From JBNKFV01 sp050290265 (lineage in GTDB: Bacteria; Pseudomonadota; Gammaproteobacteria; Pseudomonadales; Cellvibrionaceae), in NCBI GenBank assembly GCA_050290265.1, contig JBNKHI010000002.1, positions 112,144 through 176,143 of the forward strand: DNA of 64,000 bases, given 5' to 3'. The position numbers were made by a program, and so were the translations under genes. Below the pieces are notes generated by a model that saw only the letters and a program-made list of their open reading frames with translations, was not told the DNA's origin and did no database searches. Of the stretch, positions 8,341 through 17,103 are shown one piece after another. Numbering within the stretch: the first letter of the stretch is position 1; each line of letters opens with the position of its first letter.

Positions 8341-9554
8341 TATTCGGCAGTTGTGGATAGAAGCAGGTTAGGCAATTCCGAATCATCCCAGGCAAAACTA
8401 GGTTGCCCGATTCTAACGATCACGGCATTTTCACTGGGAATGACATAAACTCGTTGTGCGCCGGAGCCGTCCAGATAAACAACATCATTCTGGGCAAAGG
8501 GTTCTTTAGCGGGAACGGTCACTTTGATAGTGCGCGAATAAGCTCTTGCAGGGTTATGCGGGCTGCCGCGCCAGATCTGCCATCCATAGTTAGGGTTCAA
8601 TTCTGACGGAGCAGTCATGCGGTCAATCCAGTCGGCAGACACCACTTGTTGATCACCGACCTTACCCTGATCCAGCAACAGCAAACCAAACTTCAACCAG
8701 TCACGGGCGTTAGCCTGCAAACAACAGGACGTGCGCGGAGACCCACCTTCGTGGTCGAGCCAAACGCGAGCATCATCGGCACCTATGGGCTGCCACAGTT
8801 TTTCAGACAAGTATTCTGCGTAACGCTGACCACTGACACGCTCGATTACCCACGACAAATACTGAGGGTTAGCCGCTGCATAAAAGAATTCTTCGAAAGG
8901 CTCGGCGGGAACGGGCCAATGCGCTAGCGCAGATTTTAAGTCGTCACCCATATAGGTTTGTAAGGAAACATTCGCCAGCCCACCACCAGTTGGAGGGTTT
9001 TGAATACCACTGGCCATTTCCAACAACGAACGCAATGGGGCCCGACCCCGCTTGGTGCCTTCGAGCTCAGGCAAGTAACGAGCGAGTGGGTCATCAACAC
9101 TGTCAATCAGCCCCTCGTCCTGGGCAATTCCAAGCAATAAACCCACCACGGTTTTGTGCATGGACGCCGTATCGTAACGCGACGCTTTATCGAACCCGGG
9201 CCAATATTTTTCCGCACGTATTGCGCCATCTTTCCAGTATATAAACGCATAACTGTTGTATTTTTCGACCAACGAAACGGCCGCATCAATCTTGGGAGAT
9301 TCTGTCAGTACCACAGGCAGTTCGCGGCCTCGGCGGCCAGCAACAACCTCCAAAGGTTCGTACCAGTCTACGTTTGAAACAATATTGGGTAATGGGAAGC
9401 TTTGCTGGCGCGCGGCCACTAAATCCAGCTGCTCTTGTGATGGCCACGTTACTGCAGGCTCTGCGGCAGTAGTATCCGACAAGCCCTTGGGTTCGGCACA
9501 ACAGGCAAGTAACGGTAACGCAAGCAAGCCGGCAAACAGTGCAAAATACTTCAA
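8340..9554 (-). CDS. Lipoprotein serine hydrolase, class C beta-lactamase / 6-aminohexanoate-dimer hydrolase-like
   Basis: The 404-residue protein belongs to the beta-lactamase (class C)/penicillin-binding-protein hydrolase fold. The N-terminal FAGLLALPLLAC is a lipobox-like signal, so it is probably a lipoprotein. The catalytic SxxK motif is seen as SMHK in RYDTASMHKTVVGLLLG, followed by the usual DEGLIDSVDDPLARYLPEL. This block resembles NylB-type amide hydrolases and EstB-type esterases. The start seems to be TTG at 9554 with AAGGAG 8-9 bases upstream. It is first in a run with the NCS1 permease and MFS gene, so it may hydrolyse an amide or ester before uptake. Confidence 0.8.
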   Translation of the reverse strand: MKYFALFAGLLALPLLACCAEPKGLSDTTAAEPAVTWPSQEQLDLVAARQQSFPLPNIVSNVDWYEPLEVVAGRRGRELPVVLTESPKIDAAVSLVEKYNSYAFIYWKDGAIRAEKYWPGFDKASRYDTASMHKTVVGLLLGIAQDEGLIDSVDDPLARYLPELEGTKRGRAPLRSLLEMASGIQNPPTGGGLANVSLQTYMGDDLKSALAHWPVPAEPFEEFFYAAANPQYLSWVIERVSGQRYAEYLSEKLWQPIGADDARVWLDHEGGSPRTSCCLQANARDWLKFGLLLLDQGKVGDQQVVSADWIDRMTAPSELNPNYGWQIWRGSPHNPARAYSRTIKVTVPAKEPFAQNDVVYLDGSGAQRVYVIPSENAVIVRIGQPSFAWDDSELPNLLLSTTAE

Positions 9555-9844
9555 ACAAAGATCTCCTTTAAACAGACGGATACATCCACCAGGTGCGAAG
9601 AAAACAGGTAGTCACAGGTATACTATAGACCTATTAATATATCAATAATATTTTATGGCTTTAAAGCCGTATTCGGACGCGAAATAAGACCTCTTCTTAC
9701 TATCGCTTTATGGCACACTGCCACGATGCACGCGCATAAAAAAAGACCCAACAAACTGCGCTAGCAGCTGCTGAGTCTTAAGTCATGAACACAGAAATGT
9801 TTTAGTGAATAGCCGCCCGGCAGAGCAAAGCTGACCAACTCCGC

Positions 9845-11131
9845 CTAGTTGGTAGCGGGCTCTTTGGTCGACAGAATTTCGTCCGCCTCAACATGACCGG
9901 TGTAACGGTAGCGTCCCAAGCCAAGTAGCATCGCCGCACCAAGCAGCAAGACCACAATAGACAAGAGGAGGATGTCGGAATAACTTTGCGTGCGGTCGTA
10001 CATAATGCCAAAAACCGTAGGTCCAAAGCCTGCACCAACGGCGAAAGCGCCATACACAAAACCATAGATAGTTGAGTACGCTTTCATACCGAAGTAGCGC
10101 GCAATTAAAAATGCAATCAGGTCGTACTCAACGCCAGAGGCGAAACCAATCAAAAAGACTGAAACAAAAGCGATACCTATTGAAAGTTCATTACCCGCTA
10201 AAATCCAACATGCGATTGCCGGTAACGACAGCAACACAAAGGCGACACCGGGTGCCCAAAAGTGATCAATTAACCAACCACCCAAAGCACGACCAAACAA
10301 TACAGAAATACCAATAACCGGCACGATTGAGGCTATTTCAAGGGTCGTAAAGTTTTTACTAAGAAGGATGTTTTCCATGTTGGGCACTGGACCACCCAAA
10401 GCAAACGAGATGGGTAATACTGCGAGCATCAGCAACCAGAACTTACTATCTGTCAGTGCGTCTTTCAGAGAGAACCCCTGAACTTCGACAACAATTTTTT
10501 CAACGACACTGGCTTTATTCTTCGCAACGTCTGCAGGAGACTCTTTAAAGAAGAAAAACGCTACCGGCAACGCAATCAAACAAGGTAATGCCGCAATAAT
10601 CATATAGGCAACTCGCCAGCCAAGCTCGGCAATCAACCAGATTGATAACGGTTTAATTAACGAACCGAAAACACCGGTACCAATAAGCGCCAAACCCAGC
10701 GCCAAGCCTTTTTTACGTTCAAACCATACATTAACAACACGCGTCCAGGTAATAGGTAACGTACCAGCACCCACTGCAGCCATCAGAGCCCAGGTAAAAT
10801 AAAATAGGGTGAGGGAGCCGTTACCAAAACCAAATAAAGCGAACGACAGGGAAAACAATACGATAGAACTCAGTGCGACACGGCGAACACCATAGCGATC
10901 TGCCAAGTATCCAGCGATGGGACTGGCGATCAATGCCGTCACTGTCATCACCATAATACCCAACATGATATCGCCAAAGCCCCACCCGAATTCACGATGC
11001 AGTTCTGGCGCAAACACGCCAATGGTATAGAACGGCACGGGTGACAGACCCAAACCAATACCCAGAGCGGAAGACAATATAATGGGCCAGCCCCTCTTAA
11101 ACTCTGACACGCCGCTCGCAATCTCTGTCAT
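9845..11131 (-). CDS. MFS transporter (paralogue of the gene at 5669-6958)
   Basis: A 428-residue, 12-helix MFS protein. The ATG at 11131 is preferred because GGAG lies about 10 bases upstream; a TTG at 11146 would add five residues. The A-motif reads GYLADRYGVRR, and helix 4 ends in GTLPITWTR, which is also found in the paralogue. It is monocistronic, with 290 bases separating it from the serine hydrolase. The duplication suggests two related substrates or two expression conditions. Confidence 0.85.
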   Translation of the reverse strand: MTEIASGVSEFKRGWPIILSSALGIGLGLSPVPFYTIGVFAPELHREFGWGFGDIMLGIMVMTVTALIASPIAGYLADRYGVRRVALSSIVLFSLSFALFGFGNGSLTLFYFTWALMAAVGAGTLPITWTRVVNVWFERKKGLALGLALIGTGVFGSLIKPLSIWLIAELGWRVAYMIIAALPCLIALPVAFFFFKESPADVAKNKASVVEKIVVEVQGFSLKDALTDSKFWLLMLAVLPISFALGGPVPNMENILLSKNFTTLEIASIVPVIGISVLFGRALGGWLIDHFWAPGVAFVLLSLPAIACWILAGNELSIGIAFVSVFLIGFASGVEYDLIAFLIARYFGMKAYSTIYGFVYGAFAVGAGFGPTVFGIMYDRTQSYSDILLLSIVVLLLGAAMLLGLGRYRYTGHVEADEILSTKEPATN

Positions 11132-11401
11132 TTCTTCCAACTCCAAATAATCAAAACCCGTAAAACCAAAACTGTAAAATCCAAACCGCTAAATCAGACC
11201 TGAAATTAGCCGTCGTTGGAATCAACCTGGATAAGCGCACCTAGGCACCCTCATCCAAAGGCAATATTGGTGCCGCAATGTACGTGGTCGATGAATTTTT
11301 TATCCTTTAATCACAAGCAAACACTTGTGCAACAACAGACTGGCGCCGACGTCATTACAACCACTACCATTGGGCTTGCGCACAAAAGATCTACCCGCCT
11401 A

Positions 11402-11418
11402 TTAAACAGACTGTTTAA
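11402..11418. promoter_or_regulatory. Perfect inverted repeat TTAAACAG-A-CTGTTTAA in the 575-base gap 11132-11706
   Basis: The gap between the MFS gene (minus) and the crp-like gene (plus) contains no credible ORF. It holds this perfect 8-1-8 palindrome and, at 11312-11329, a second one, CACAAG-CAAACA-CTTGTG. Both have sizes typical of repressor operators. TetR-type sites often look like the first, but no TetR gene is visible in the window. TTGACA at 11615 could be a -35 element for the crp-like gene. Confidence 0.45.
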
Positions 11419-11706
11419 CACTATAACCTATTGATATAACAATACAACCTTTTTGAAAATCCACAAATTCCAGTAGCGAAAAAATCATGAACTTGCTAAT
11501 TTAGAGACTCTCTGTGACAGTTAGGGAAACATTCAAAAACCAAGCGCACGTCGATTAATCGCAATAAAATCAAATAGTTAGAAAAACCATTCAGCACGAG
11601 AAACGGCTTAACCATTGACACCCGGCCAAAACCAATATGGCACCCACTAGTGCCAGAATTATGCAAAACCCAGCATTACCTACATTGAAGCGGAATCCAC
11701 GCCACT

Positions 11707-12402
11707 ATGAAAACACTACCTCTTGATGTCGACCAGTATGCGTTACGAAACAAAGCGACACTGTTTAAAACGTTAAGCGACCAAGAGTTAGAGGCAATCG
11801 CAAATATTGCTCAACATAAGAGTATTTGCGCCCAACAGTATTTATTAACCCAGCAAACCCCAGCCGAAAGTGTTTACAACTTAATATCGGGCATGGCACT
11901 GATTGAGCGCACATCAAGCATGGGAGAGCGCCAAATTCTCGCATTTTTGTTTCCTGGTGATTTTGTCGGCTTAACGAACTCAGAGCACTTTGAATACAGC
12001 GTTAAAAGCCTTAGCGACCTTCACCTGCATGAGTTCAAGCGAAAAGCATTAATGGAACTTGCTGACCGGACGCCACACTTAAAAGAAAATATGCAAAAGA
12101 TTGGTGCAAATGTGCTGTCCAGAGCGCTGGATCAGGTTTATGTACTCGGGAAAAAGCGCGCCGATCAACGCTTGTGTTATTTTTTTCTACACCTATTGGA
12201 ACGAATGCCAGGCGCCAGCGCCGACAAAATACTGCTGCCTATGACCCGACAAGATATGGCAGACTTTTTAGGCCTGACGATCGAAACCGTCAGTCGTTCT
12301 TTGAGCAAACTTAAAAAAGAAAATGTTATTGCATTTCCAACCCCACAGCACCTGGAAATTCTGGATCTAGCATCGGTCGAAGAATTGGGAAAAATGGATT
12401 AA
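11707..12402 (+). CDS. Crp/Fnr-family transcriptional regulator (paralogue 1)
   Basis: The 231-residue protein has an N-terminal cyclic-nucleotide-binding-like sensor domain (about residues 15-130; RQILAFLFPGDFVGLTN is the beta-roll core), a dimerisation helix, and a C-terminal winged helix. The recognition helix, TIETVSRSLSKLKKE, carries the ExxSR pattern that reads TTGA half-sites in FNR. The cysteine cluster of true FNR is absent, so it is unlikely to be an iron-sulfur oxygen sensor. It is closely similar to the regulator at 38628, sharing FPGDFVGLTNS and DQVYLLGQKKADERLC-like segments. It probably binds the TGACAATTGTCA sites of the island; the ligand is unknown. Confidence 0.88.
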   Translation: MKTLPLDVDQYALRNKATLFKTLSDQELEAIANIAQHKSICAQQYLLTQQTPAESVYNLISGMALIERTSSMGERQILAFLFPGDFVGLTNSEHFEYSVKSLSDLHLHEFKRKALMELADRTPHLKENMQKIGANVLSRALDQVYVLGKKRADQRLCYFFLHLLERMPGASADKILLPMTRQDMADFLGLTIETVSRSLSKLKKENVIAFPTPQHLEILDLASVEELGKMD

Positions 12403-12410
12403 CGCCCACG

Positions 12411-12446
12411 AAGGGAAAGAAGGGAAAGAAGGGAAACAAGGGAAAA
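12411..12446 (+). repeat. Four 9-bp AAGGGAAAG tandem units
   Basis: Four successive copies (AAGGGAAAG, AAGGGAAAG, AAGGGAAAC, AAGGGAAAA) follow the stop of the crp-like gene. The plus strand is all purine apart from one C. It ends just before a terminator hairpin. Confidence 0.8.
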
Positions 12447-12456
12447 TAAAGACTAT

Positions 12457-12503
12457 AAAAACTGGCGTAGTAACGGCCATGATTGCTACTACGCCAGTTT
12501 TTT
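12457..12503. terminator. Bidirectional intrinsic terminator between converging genes
   Basis: A perfect stem ACTGGCGTAGTA / TACTACGCCAGT with a short loop is flanked by A-runs on the left and a run of six T on the right. It can end both the crp-like transcript and the minus-strand cytochrome c transcript. Confidence 0.9.
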
Positions 12504-12546
12504 ACAACGATCTTTTTGCGCTATTGCAATAAATAATGCGTGATCA

Positions 12547-12873
12547 TTACTTGGCACTAACACCAGGTAGCGACGAGTAATAGGCAGCAAGGTTCTCCAT
12601 ATCATCTTCCGACAATTGTTTTGCCATCATTACCATCATAGAGTCCTCGCGCGCACCCTTTTTAAAATCTTTTAATTGCTTAACGAGGTAAGCGTCTTTC
12701 TGGCCCGCCAGATTTGGCCATAGTGGGCTAGCACTAATACCTTTTGCACCATGGCAGCTCATGCATAACATGGCTTTCTTTTCACCGGCGGCCGCATCAC
12801 CGCCGGCCAAAGCACTTCCAGTAGTTACCAATAACAATGCAGAAAGTAACAATTGAATTTTTTTCATAATCAC
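12547..12873 (-). CDS. Small monoheme c-type cytochrome
   Basis: A 108-residue periplasmic cytochrome c. An N-terminal signal peptide (MKKIQLLLSALLLVTTGSALA) is followed by the heme-binding motif CMSCH about 37 residues in and a methionine-rich region (DSMMVMMAKQLSEDDM) that supplies the sixth ligand. The tail LAAYYSSLPG is typical of class I cytochromes. Translation may start at the second ATG (12867). It lies 30 bases after the Tat-exported flavin amine oxidase. In the nicotine oxidoreductase NicA2 system of Pseudomonas putida S16, an adjacent cytochrome c (CycN) accepts the flavoenzyme's electrons, so the same role is inferred here. Confidence 0.92.
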   Translation of the reverse strand: MIMKKIQLLLSALLLVTTGSALAGGDAAAGEKKAMLCMSCHGAKGISASPLWPNLAGQKDAYLVKQLKDFKKGAREDSMMVMMAKQLSEDDMENLAAYYSSLPGVSAK

Positions 12874-12903
12874 ACCATTTTACTTGAGTAAAAATTAATA
12901 AAT

Positions 12904-14334
12904 TTAAGCCTGTAAAATTTCGTTAGCTGCGCGTTCGCCAGATTCCATGGCACCCTCCATACCCGATGCCCAACGGGCAGTATGTTCACCAGCGAAATAG
13001 ATATTGTCGGCAGTCTGCGCCACTACATTGCCATATTTTTTTATCTGACCGGGCGCCCATACAGCAAACGAACCGCCGCTAAATACAGAGTCTTGCCAAA
13101 ACACCATTTTTTCAAAGCTTATTGCGCCTTTGGATTCCGGCAGAATTTTGGTCACTTCGTCTTCCACATACGCTTTAAGGTTAGAGTTCTCAATGCCTTC
13201 AAGCTTATCTACACCTTCACCGTTAACCCACACCGTTAAGTTAGTTATTGCACCAGTGCCTGACGGATCGCTGGCAAATATTCGTTCAATCGGCGAATCA
13301 GACCAAACGTTAGGCATAAATCCAAGTCCATTCCAGAACGGCGACCTAACTGAAAAATGCGCCTGAAAAACTTTGCCGTAAGGAATATCCTGCGCAGCTG
13401 CGAACTGTGCTTTAGGCAAGCCAGGTGTAAATACAACATTTTTCAGTGCGGGTAACGGTAAAGTGACAATCACATGCTGCGCTTTATACACAGAGCCGTC
13501 TGCGCAACGAACCATCGCAGCACCGCCCTGCCGATCAATTTGATTGACGGTTTTGTTTAACTGTACAGGGGTGTTCAACGCGGCTGCCATGGCTTCTGGC
13601 AAACGCTGATTGCCGCCCTTCACCGTTTTTTGGCCACCTGGAGTCGTCATAGACTGCTGCACAATCGCAAACACACGATACAAAAACAGTAGCGATGTAT
13701 CATCCAATGTCTGACCGTAGTTATTGTTGATTCCCAGTAATCTGATGCCGTCTTCGGTCACCCCTTTTTCACGCAATAGTTGCGCAACCGGGATGTCTAA
13801 ATCAAAGCTGGCGGGATCTTTCCAATCACCCACTTCTTCTAAAGGATTTTTGCCGAGCAGCTGCATTAACAGGAAATCAGGGTTTATACCTTTGTTTGCA
13901 CCGGTAAATGGGTTGCGCTTTGACGTCGGCCACTGGTTGGGAAAAATTCGTTCACCCCCAACATTCATAATTTGATTGACGGGCTCAGTCGCTAAATTGT
14001 AATTGACCGGTTGCAATTCAACGTTATGTTTTAAAGCGTTAAAAATGACGCGTCCATAATTTGGGCCAATAGTCTGACCGCCAGCTTCAGGTTTACCGGG
14101 AACATCATCCAAGGTGCGAACACGCCCACCAACGCGATCACGTCCTTCTAAAACGGTCACTCGCAAACCATTTTCTTGAAGGATATTTGCGGCATATAAA
14201 CCTGACAAACCTGCACCGATGATGACAACGTCTGCACTGTTTTCCGCGCCCAGGGATCCTGGAACCATTGCGCTACCCATAAGGCCAGCGGTTGATACCA
14301 GGAAATGTCGTCTGGAAACTTTGTTCAATGCCAT
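12904..14334 (-). CDS. Tat-exported flavin monoamine oxidase family protein
   Basis: An FAD-dependent amine oxidase of the MAO/NicA2 superfamily, 476 residues from the preferred ATG at 14334 (CGGAG about 10 bases upstream; the frame could extend 13 codons further). The N-terminus carries a twin-arginine signal (SRRHFLVSTAGL), so it should act in the periplasm. The Rossmann motif VVIIGAGLSGLYAANIL and the VLEGRDRVGGRVRT flavin segment follow. The C-terminal YFAGEHTARWASGMEGAMES closes the FAD site. It is followed directly by a monoheme cytochrome c and preceded by a DUF1838 gene. It probably oxidises a cyclic or secondary amine and passes electrons to the cytochrome rather than to oxygen; the substrate is unknown. 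Confidence 0.88.
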   Translation of the reverse strand: MALNKVSRRHFLVSTAGLMGSAMVPGSLGAENSADVVIIGAGLSGLYAANILQENGLRVTVLEGRDRVGGRVRTLDDVPGKPEAGGQTIGPNYGRVIFNALKHNVELQPVNYNLATEPVNQIMNVGGERIFPNQWPTSKRNPFTGANKGINPDFLLMQLLGKNPLEEVGDWKDPASFDLDIPVAQLLREKGVTEDGIRLLGINNNYGQTLDDTSLLFLYRVFAIVQQSMTTPGGQKTVKGGNQRLPEAMAAALNTPVQLNKTVNQIDRQGGAAMVRCADGSVYKAQHVIVTLPLPALKNVVFTPGLPKAQFAAAQDIPYGKVFQAHFSVRSPFWNGLGFMPNVWSDSPIERIFASDPSGTGAITNLTVWVNGEGVDKLEGIENSNLKAYVEDEVTKILPESKGAISFEKMVFWQDSVFSGGSFAVWAPGQIKKYGNVVAQTADNIYFAGEHTARWASGMEGAMESGERAANEILQA

Positions 14335-14544
14335 AAATTCAATACTCCGGTTAACTACCGACAATTTATTCAATACCAGGATTTCCTTAACTCACTTTGT
14401 GTAATCGGGCTAGGGAAATCCTTTAGAGTCGTAAGCTGCCACCTCCTGTCTCAGATTAGAGGTAGCAAGCTTAATGGCTCATTAACAAAACATCACCCAA
14501 GGCAAACAATACTAATGTTTACCCTGCATCAAGCGCACAACAGG

Positions 14545-15546
14545 TTATTTCTTAACCGGTGCGGGCTTTTGTTCACGCGCATAGTTTTCCAGACTTGAAT
14601 AGCTCGGATCTACCCATTCTGTCGGCGCATTAAAATATTTTGGATAATGCTTTTCTGCATAAGCACGGATCTTGGGTGAAAGTACGTTTGAGTCATTGTA
14701 ACCACCCATAGCACAATCGTAGTAAATATGACCGTCCGCCTGATCCATTAACATCCATGGCAACCAAGGCGTAATGCGCGACCAGCAACCAGAATATTCA
14801 ACACTGGTTTTACTCGTATCAGCCAAGTCTTCGCGGTCAATCACGTAGGTAAACATTTCCGACACACGTGTCATTTCACCGGGAGATTCCCGTGGCCATT
14901 CTGCAGGCTTTAATGCTGACGGGTATAACAAGTGAATCGGCGTCCGTAAGAACACCTTGTTATCACCGGTTTCCTTCCAGTCCAGTAACAAGGGAATATC
15001 CGGCTGTTCACTTTTATTTAAGCCACCGTATGACGGAGGCTTGGGCAGGAAAGGACCAATTTCATGATTGAATGGATCATTGGCAATAGGCACGACTTTA
15101 ACGGTTTCGCCGGTTAACGGGTTGTCCCAGGTTTCCAGCACGTCACCGGTTTTTAAATCGGTATAGAAACCCACTTCACGCAATAACTTTTTATACACGC
15201 CGTTTTCACCTTTAAGTAGGCGCGCGTAAGAAAAGCCTTCAAAACCAAACAGCGGCGTAACTTTTTTATGCGGTAATACTGCATTAACCGTCCCTGAAAA
15301 CCAGCCAAATTTTTGCTTGCCGAAATCCAGATCAGCCATTAACCGTGCCCAGGCGTCTCGGTTCCAATAGTTGTCATCGTATTTCAATGTTGAGTAGTCC
15401 ACCTTGTCAGTGTTGTCCAAACCTTTGCTGGACGCCATGCCATAAGCAGAGCTGGCGGCTACCGCGGCCACACCCGCACCCAAGATTGTTTTACCGGCAC
15501 TGGCAAGCAAATCGCGCCGACCGAGTTGATCACTATCTTTCTTCAT
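14545..15546 (-). CDS. DUF1838 family protein with Tat signal
   Basis: A 333-residue secreted protein. The N-terminus has a Tat motif (GRRDLLASAGKTILGAG), so it is probably folded with a cofactor or complex before export. The body matches DUF1838 in my recollection: WARLMADLDFGKQKFGWFSG, PLFGFEGFSYARLL, DVLETWDNPLTGETVKV and TRVSEMFTYVIDREDL. DUF1838 has no established activity. It sits between a secreted hypothetical protein and the flavin amine oxidase on one strand, so a role in the same periplasmic oxidation is inferred from context. Confidence 0.82.
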   Translation of the reverse strand: MKKDSDQLGRRDLLASAGKTILGAGVAAVAASSAYGMASSKGLDNTDKVDYSTLKYDDNYWNRDAWARLMADLDFGKQKFGWFSGTVNAVLPHKKVTPLFGFEGFSYARLLKGENGVYKKLLREVGFYTDLKTGDVLETWDNPLTGETVKVVPIANDPFNHEIGPFLPKPPSYGGLNKSEQPDIPLLLDWKETGDNKVFLRTPIHLLYPSALKPAEWPRESPGEMTRVSEMFTYVIDREDLADTSKTSVEYSGCWSRITPWLPWMLMDQADGHIYYDCAMGGYNDSNVLSPKIRAYAEKHYPKYFNAPTEWVDPSYSSLENYAREQKPAPVKK

Positions 15547-15635
15547 TTCAGCCTCTCCTGTTGGTTGCTTTACGCTAACAGCAACCTGCTATAAAAATAA
15601 TATTTGGGCATGAACCGTTACGTTCAGCTCAATAA

Positions 15636-16409
15636 TCAATGCTGCTGTAAAAGTGTCACGGTGGGATGTCGCTCACTATCCCCCCTAACAATTGCGGTAA
15701 CGTGATTGCTTTGTCGCAACGCAGCTCTTACACGCTTGAAATCTTTTTCATCAATACGGCTGCCACGAAATAACGAGAAACCACGTAAATCACCTAACTC
15801 AGTAGCGACCGCACCCACTGTTTTCGGATCTGCAATCAATCCAAAGTTCGCAACATAACGTTTTGTTGCGGTAGGCATGGTGATAAGCATACGGTAGCTA
15901 TCAGTACTGCCGACACTGTCTTTGGTAGTTCTAACCGCCGTATCTCGATTCAGAATCTCAATCGTTGTCAACGCACTGCTACCATAATCAGGGCTGACCG
16001 AACTAATGCGCACAGTGCCGGCATCATCCAGTAAAACACCCTTCATCACCGTCACAACTTCAATACCCTGATCCGGGCCAATTTTTCCGGCTCCATAACC
16101 CATGGCGAGCTTGCTGGGCGGGTAAAATTTGTATTCAGTTTCTGTCACTTCCCCATCCTGCAATTCGACTTTTACAATGCTGTTGTAAGCGCGGAGGTTA
16201 TAGTCCATTGCATGATTGAAGTAGGTATTATCACTCACCCAAAAACCTTGACTGGCTTGCCAAAATGGAAACGACTGCAACGCTTTTTGTGACGATTGTA
16301 CCGACCCACTGCAGACTGCCAGCGCCCCTAAAACCAATACAGCATGGACACCCGACATTAACCGATGGGTAGTGCCAGCGAGAAAGGTTATGCATTTTGG
16401 TTGTTTCAT
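15636..16409 (-). CDS. Secreted hypothetical protein (257 aa)
   Basis: I do not recognise the family. The frame is open to 16529, but the ATG at 16409 is preferred because AGAGGT lies about 10 bases upstream and the longer form would run into the leuD-like gene. The protein starts with a basic stretch and a hydrophobic segment (VHAVLVLGALAVCSGSV), consistent with a signal peptide. The mature part is beta-rich, for example QLLNRDT-like strands and YRMLITMPTATKRYVANFGL, reminiscent of lipocalin-type or ligand-binding barrels, though that is speculative. It lies between LeuD-like and DUF1838 genes on the same strand and probably belongs to that transcript. Confidence 0.65.
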   Translation of the reverse strand: MKQPKCITFLAGTTHRLMSGVHAVLVLGALAVCSGSVQSSQKALQSFPFWQASQGFWVSDNTYFNHAMDYNLRAYNSIVKVELQDGEVTETEYKFYPPSKLAMGYGAGKIGPDQGIEVVTVMKGVLLDDAGTVRISSVSPDYGSSALTTIEILNRDTAVRTTKDSVGSTDSYRMLITMPTATKRYVANFGLIADPKTVGAVATELGDLRGFSLFRGSRIDEKDFKRVRAALRQSNHVTAIVRGDSERHPTVTLLQQH

Positions 16410-16473
16410 TCTGCGGGTACCTCTACTTACTGGTGACTTACTGACGCCCGCAACGCAGACGCCAACACAACCG

Positions 16474-17103
16474 TTACACCAACCAAGGCTGGCTTTCTGC
16501 ACGGCGCTGTTCAAACGCCCTGATCGCATCAGCTTTGGTCAAACTCAAGGATATTTCATCCTGCCCCAACAGCAGTTGCTGACGGCGATCGCTATCAACC
16601 TCAAACGACCAGTTTTCATCGCCACAATGGATTTGCAATGTTTCCAGGTCAATTGCTATGTTTTCGGCCTTGCCATTACATAATTCGAACAAGCGATTCA
16701 CTTGCGCGGCGGGTAATTTCACTGGCAGCAAACCATTTTTAAAGCAGTTGTTGTAAAAGATATCGCCAAAGCTCGGCGCAATAACGGCGCGAATACCATA
16801 GTCTCGCAACGCCCAAACTGCGTGCTCCCGGCTTGAGCCACAACCAAAGTTCTCGCGCGCCAAGATGACGCTGGCACCCTGATACATTGGTTTGTTTAAA
16901 ATAAAATCTGGATTCTCACGACGCGTAGACATATCCGTATCAACCGCACCTTCATCCAGATAGCGTAAGTCGTCAAACAACCAGTCGGCATAACCGAACT
17001 TACGAATACATTTCAGATATTGCTTGGGCAGCAATGCATCGGTATCCACGTTTGCCGTATCCATCGGCAGCACTAAACCACTGTGATTCGTAAACGCTAG
17101 CAT
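16474..17103 (-). CDS. 3-isopropylmalate dehydratase small subunit-like protein (LeuD type)
   Basis: A 209-residue aconitase swivel-domain subunit. Segments PMDTANVDTDALLPKQYLK, ILARENFGCGSSREHAVWAL and VIAPSFGDIFYNNCFKNGLLPV are those of LeuD. It overlaps the end of the leuC-like gene by 7 bases and will form the heterodimer with it. No leuA or leuB lies nearby and the neighbours are catabolic, so a hydratase acting on an alkylmaleate or citraconate-type diacid is as likely as true leucine biosynthesis. A second LeuCD pair lies at 62094-64000. Confidence 0.88.
   Translation of the reverse strand: MLAFTNHSGLVLPMDTANVDTDALLPKQYLKCIRKFGYADWLFDDLRYLDEGAVDTDMSTRRENPDFILNKPMYQGASVILARENFGCGSSREHAVWALRDYGIRAVIAPSFGDIFYNNCFKNGLLPVKLPAAQVNRLFELCNGKAENIAIDLETLQIHCGDENWSFEVDSDRRQQLLLGQDEISLSLTKADAIRAFEQRRAESQPWLV

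Noticed and set aside
11707..12402. Naming the two Crp/Fnr proteins as FNR or Anr oxygen sensors
   Set aside because: Neither has the N-terminal cysteine cluster spacing required for the [4Fe-4S] sensor.
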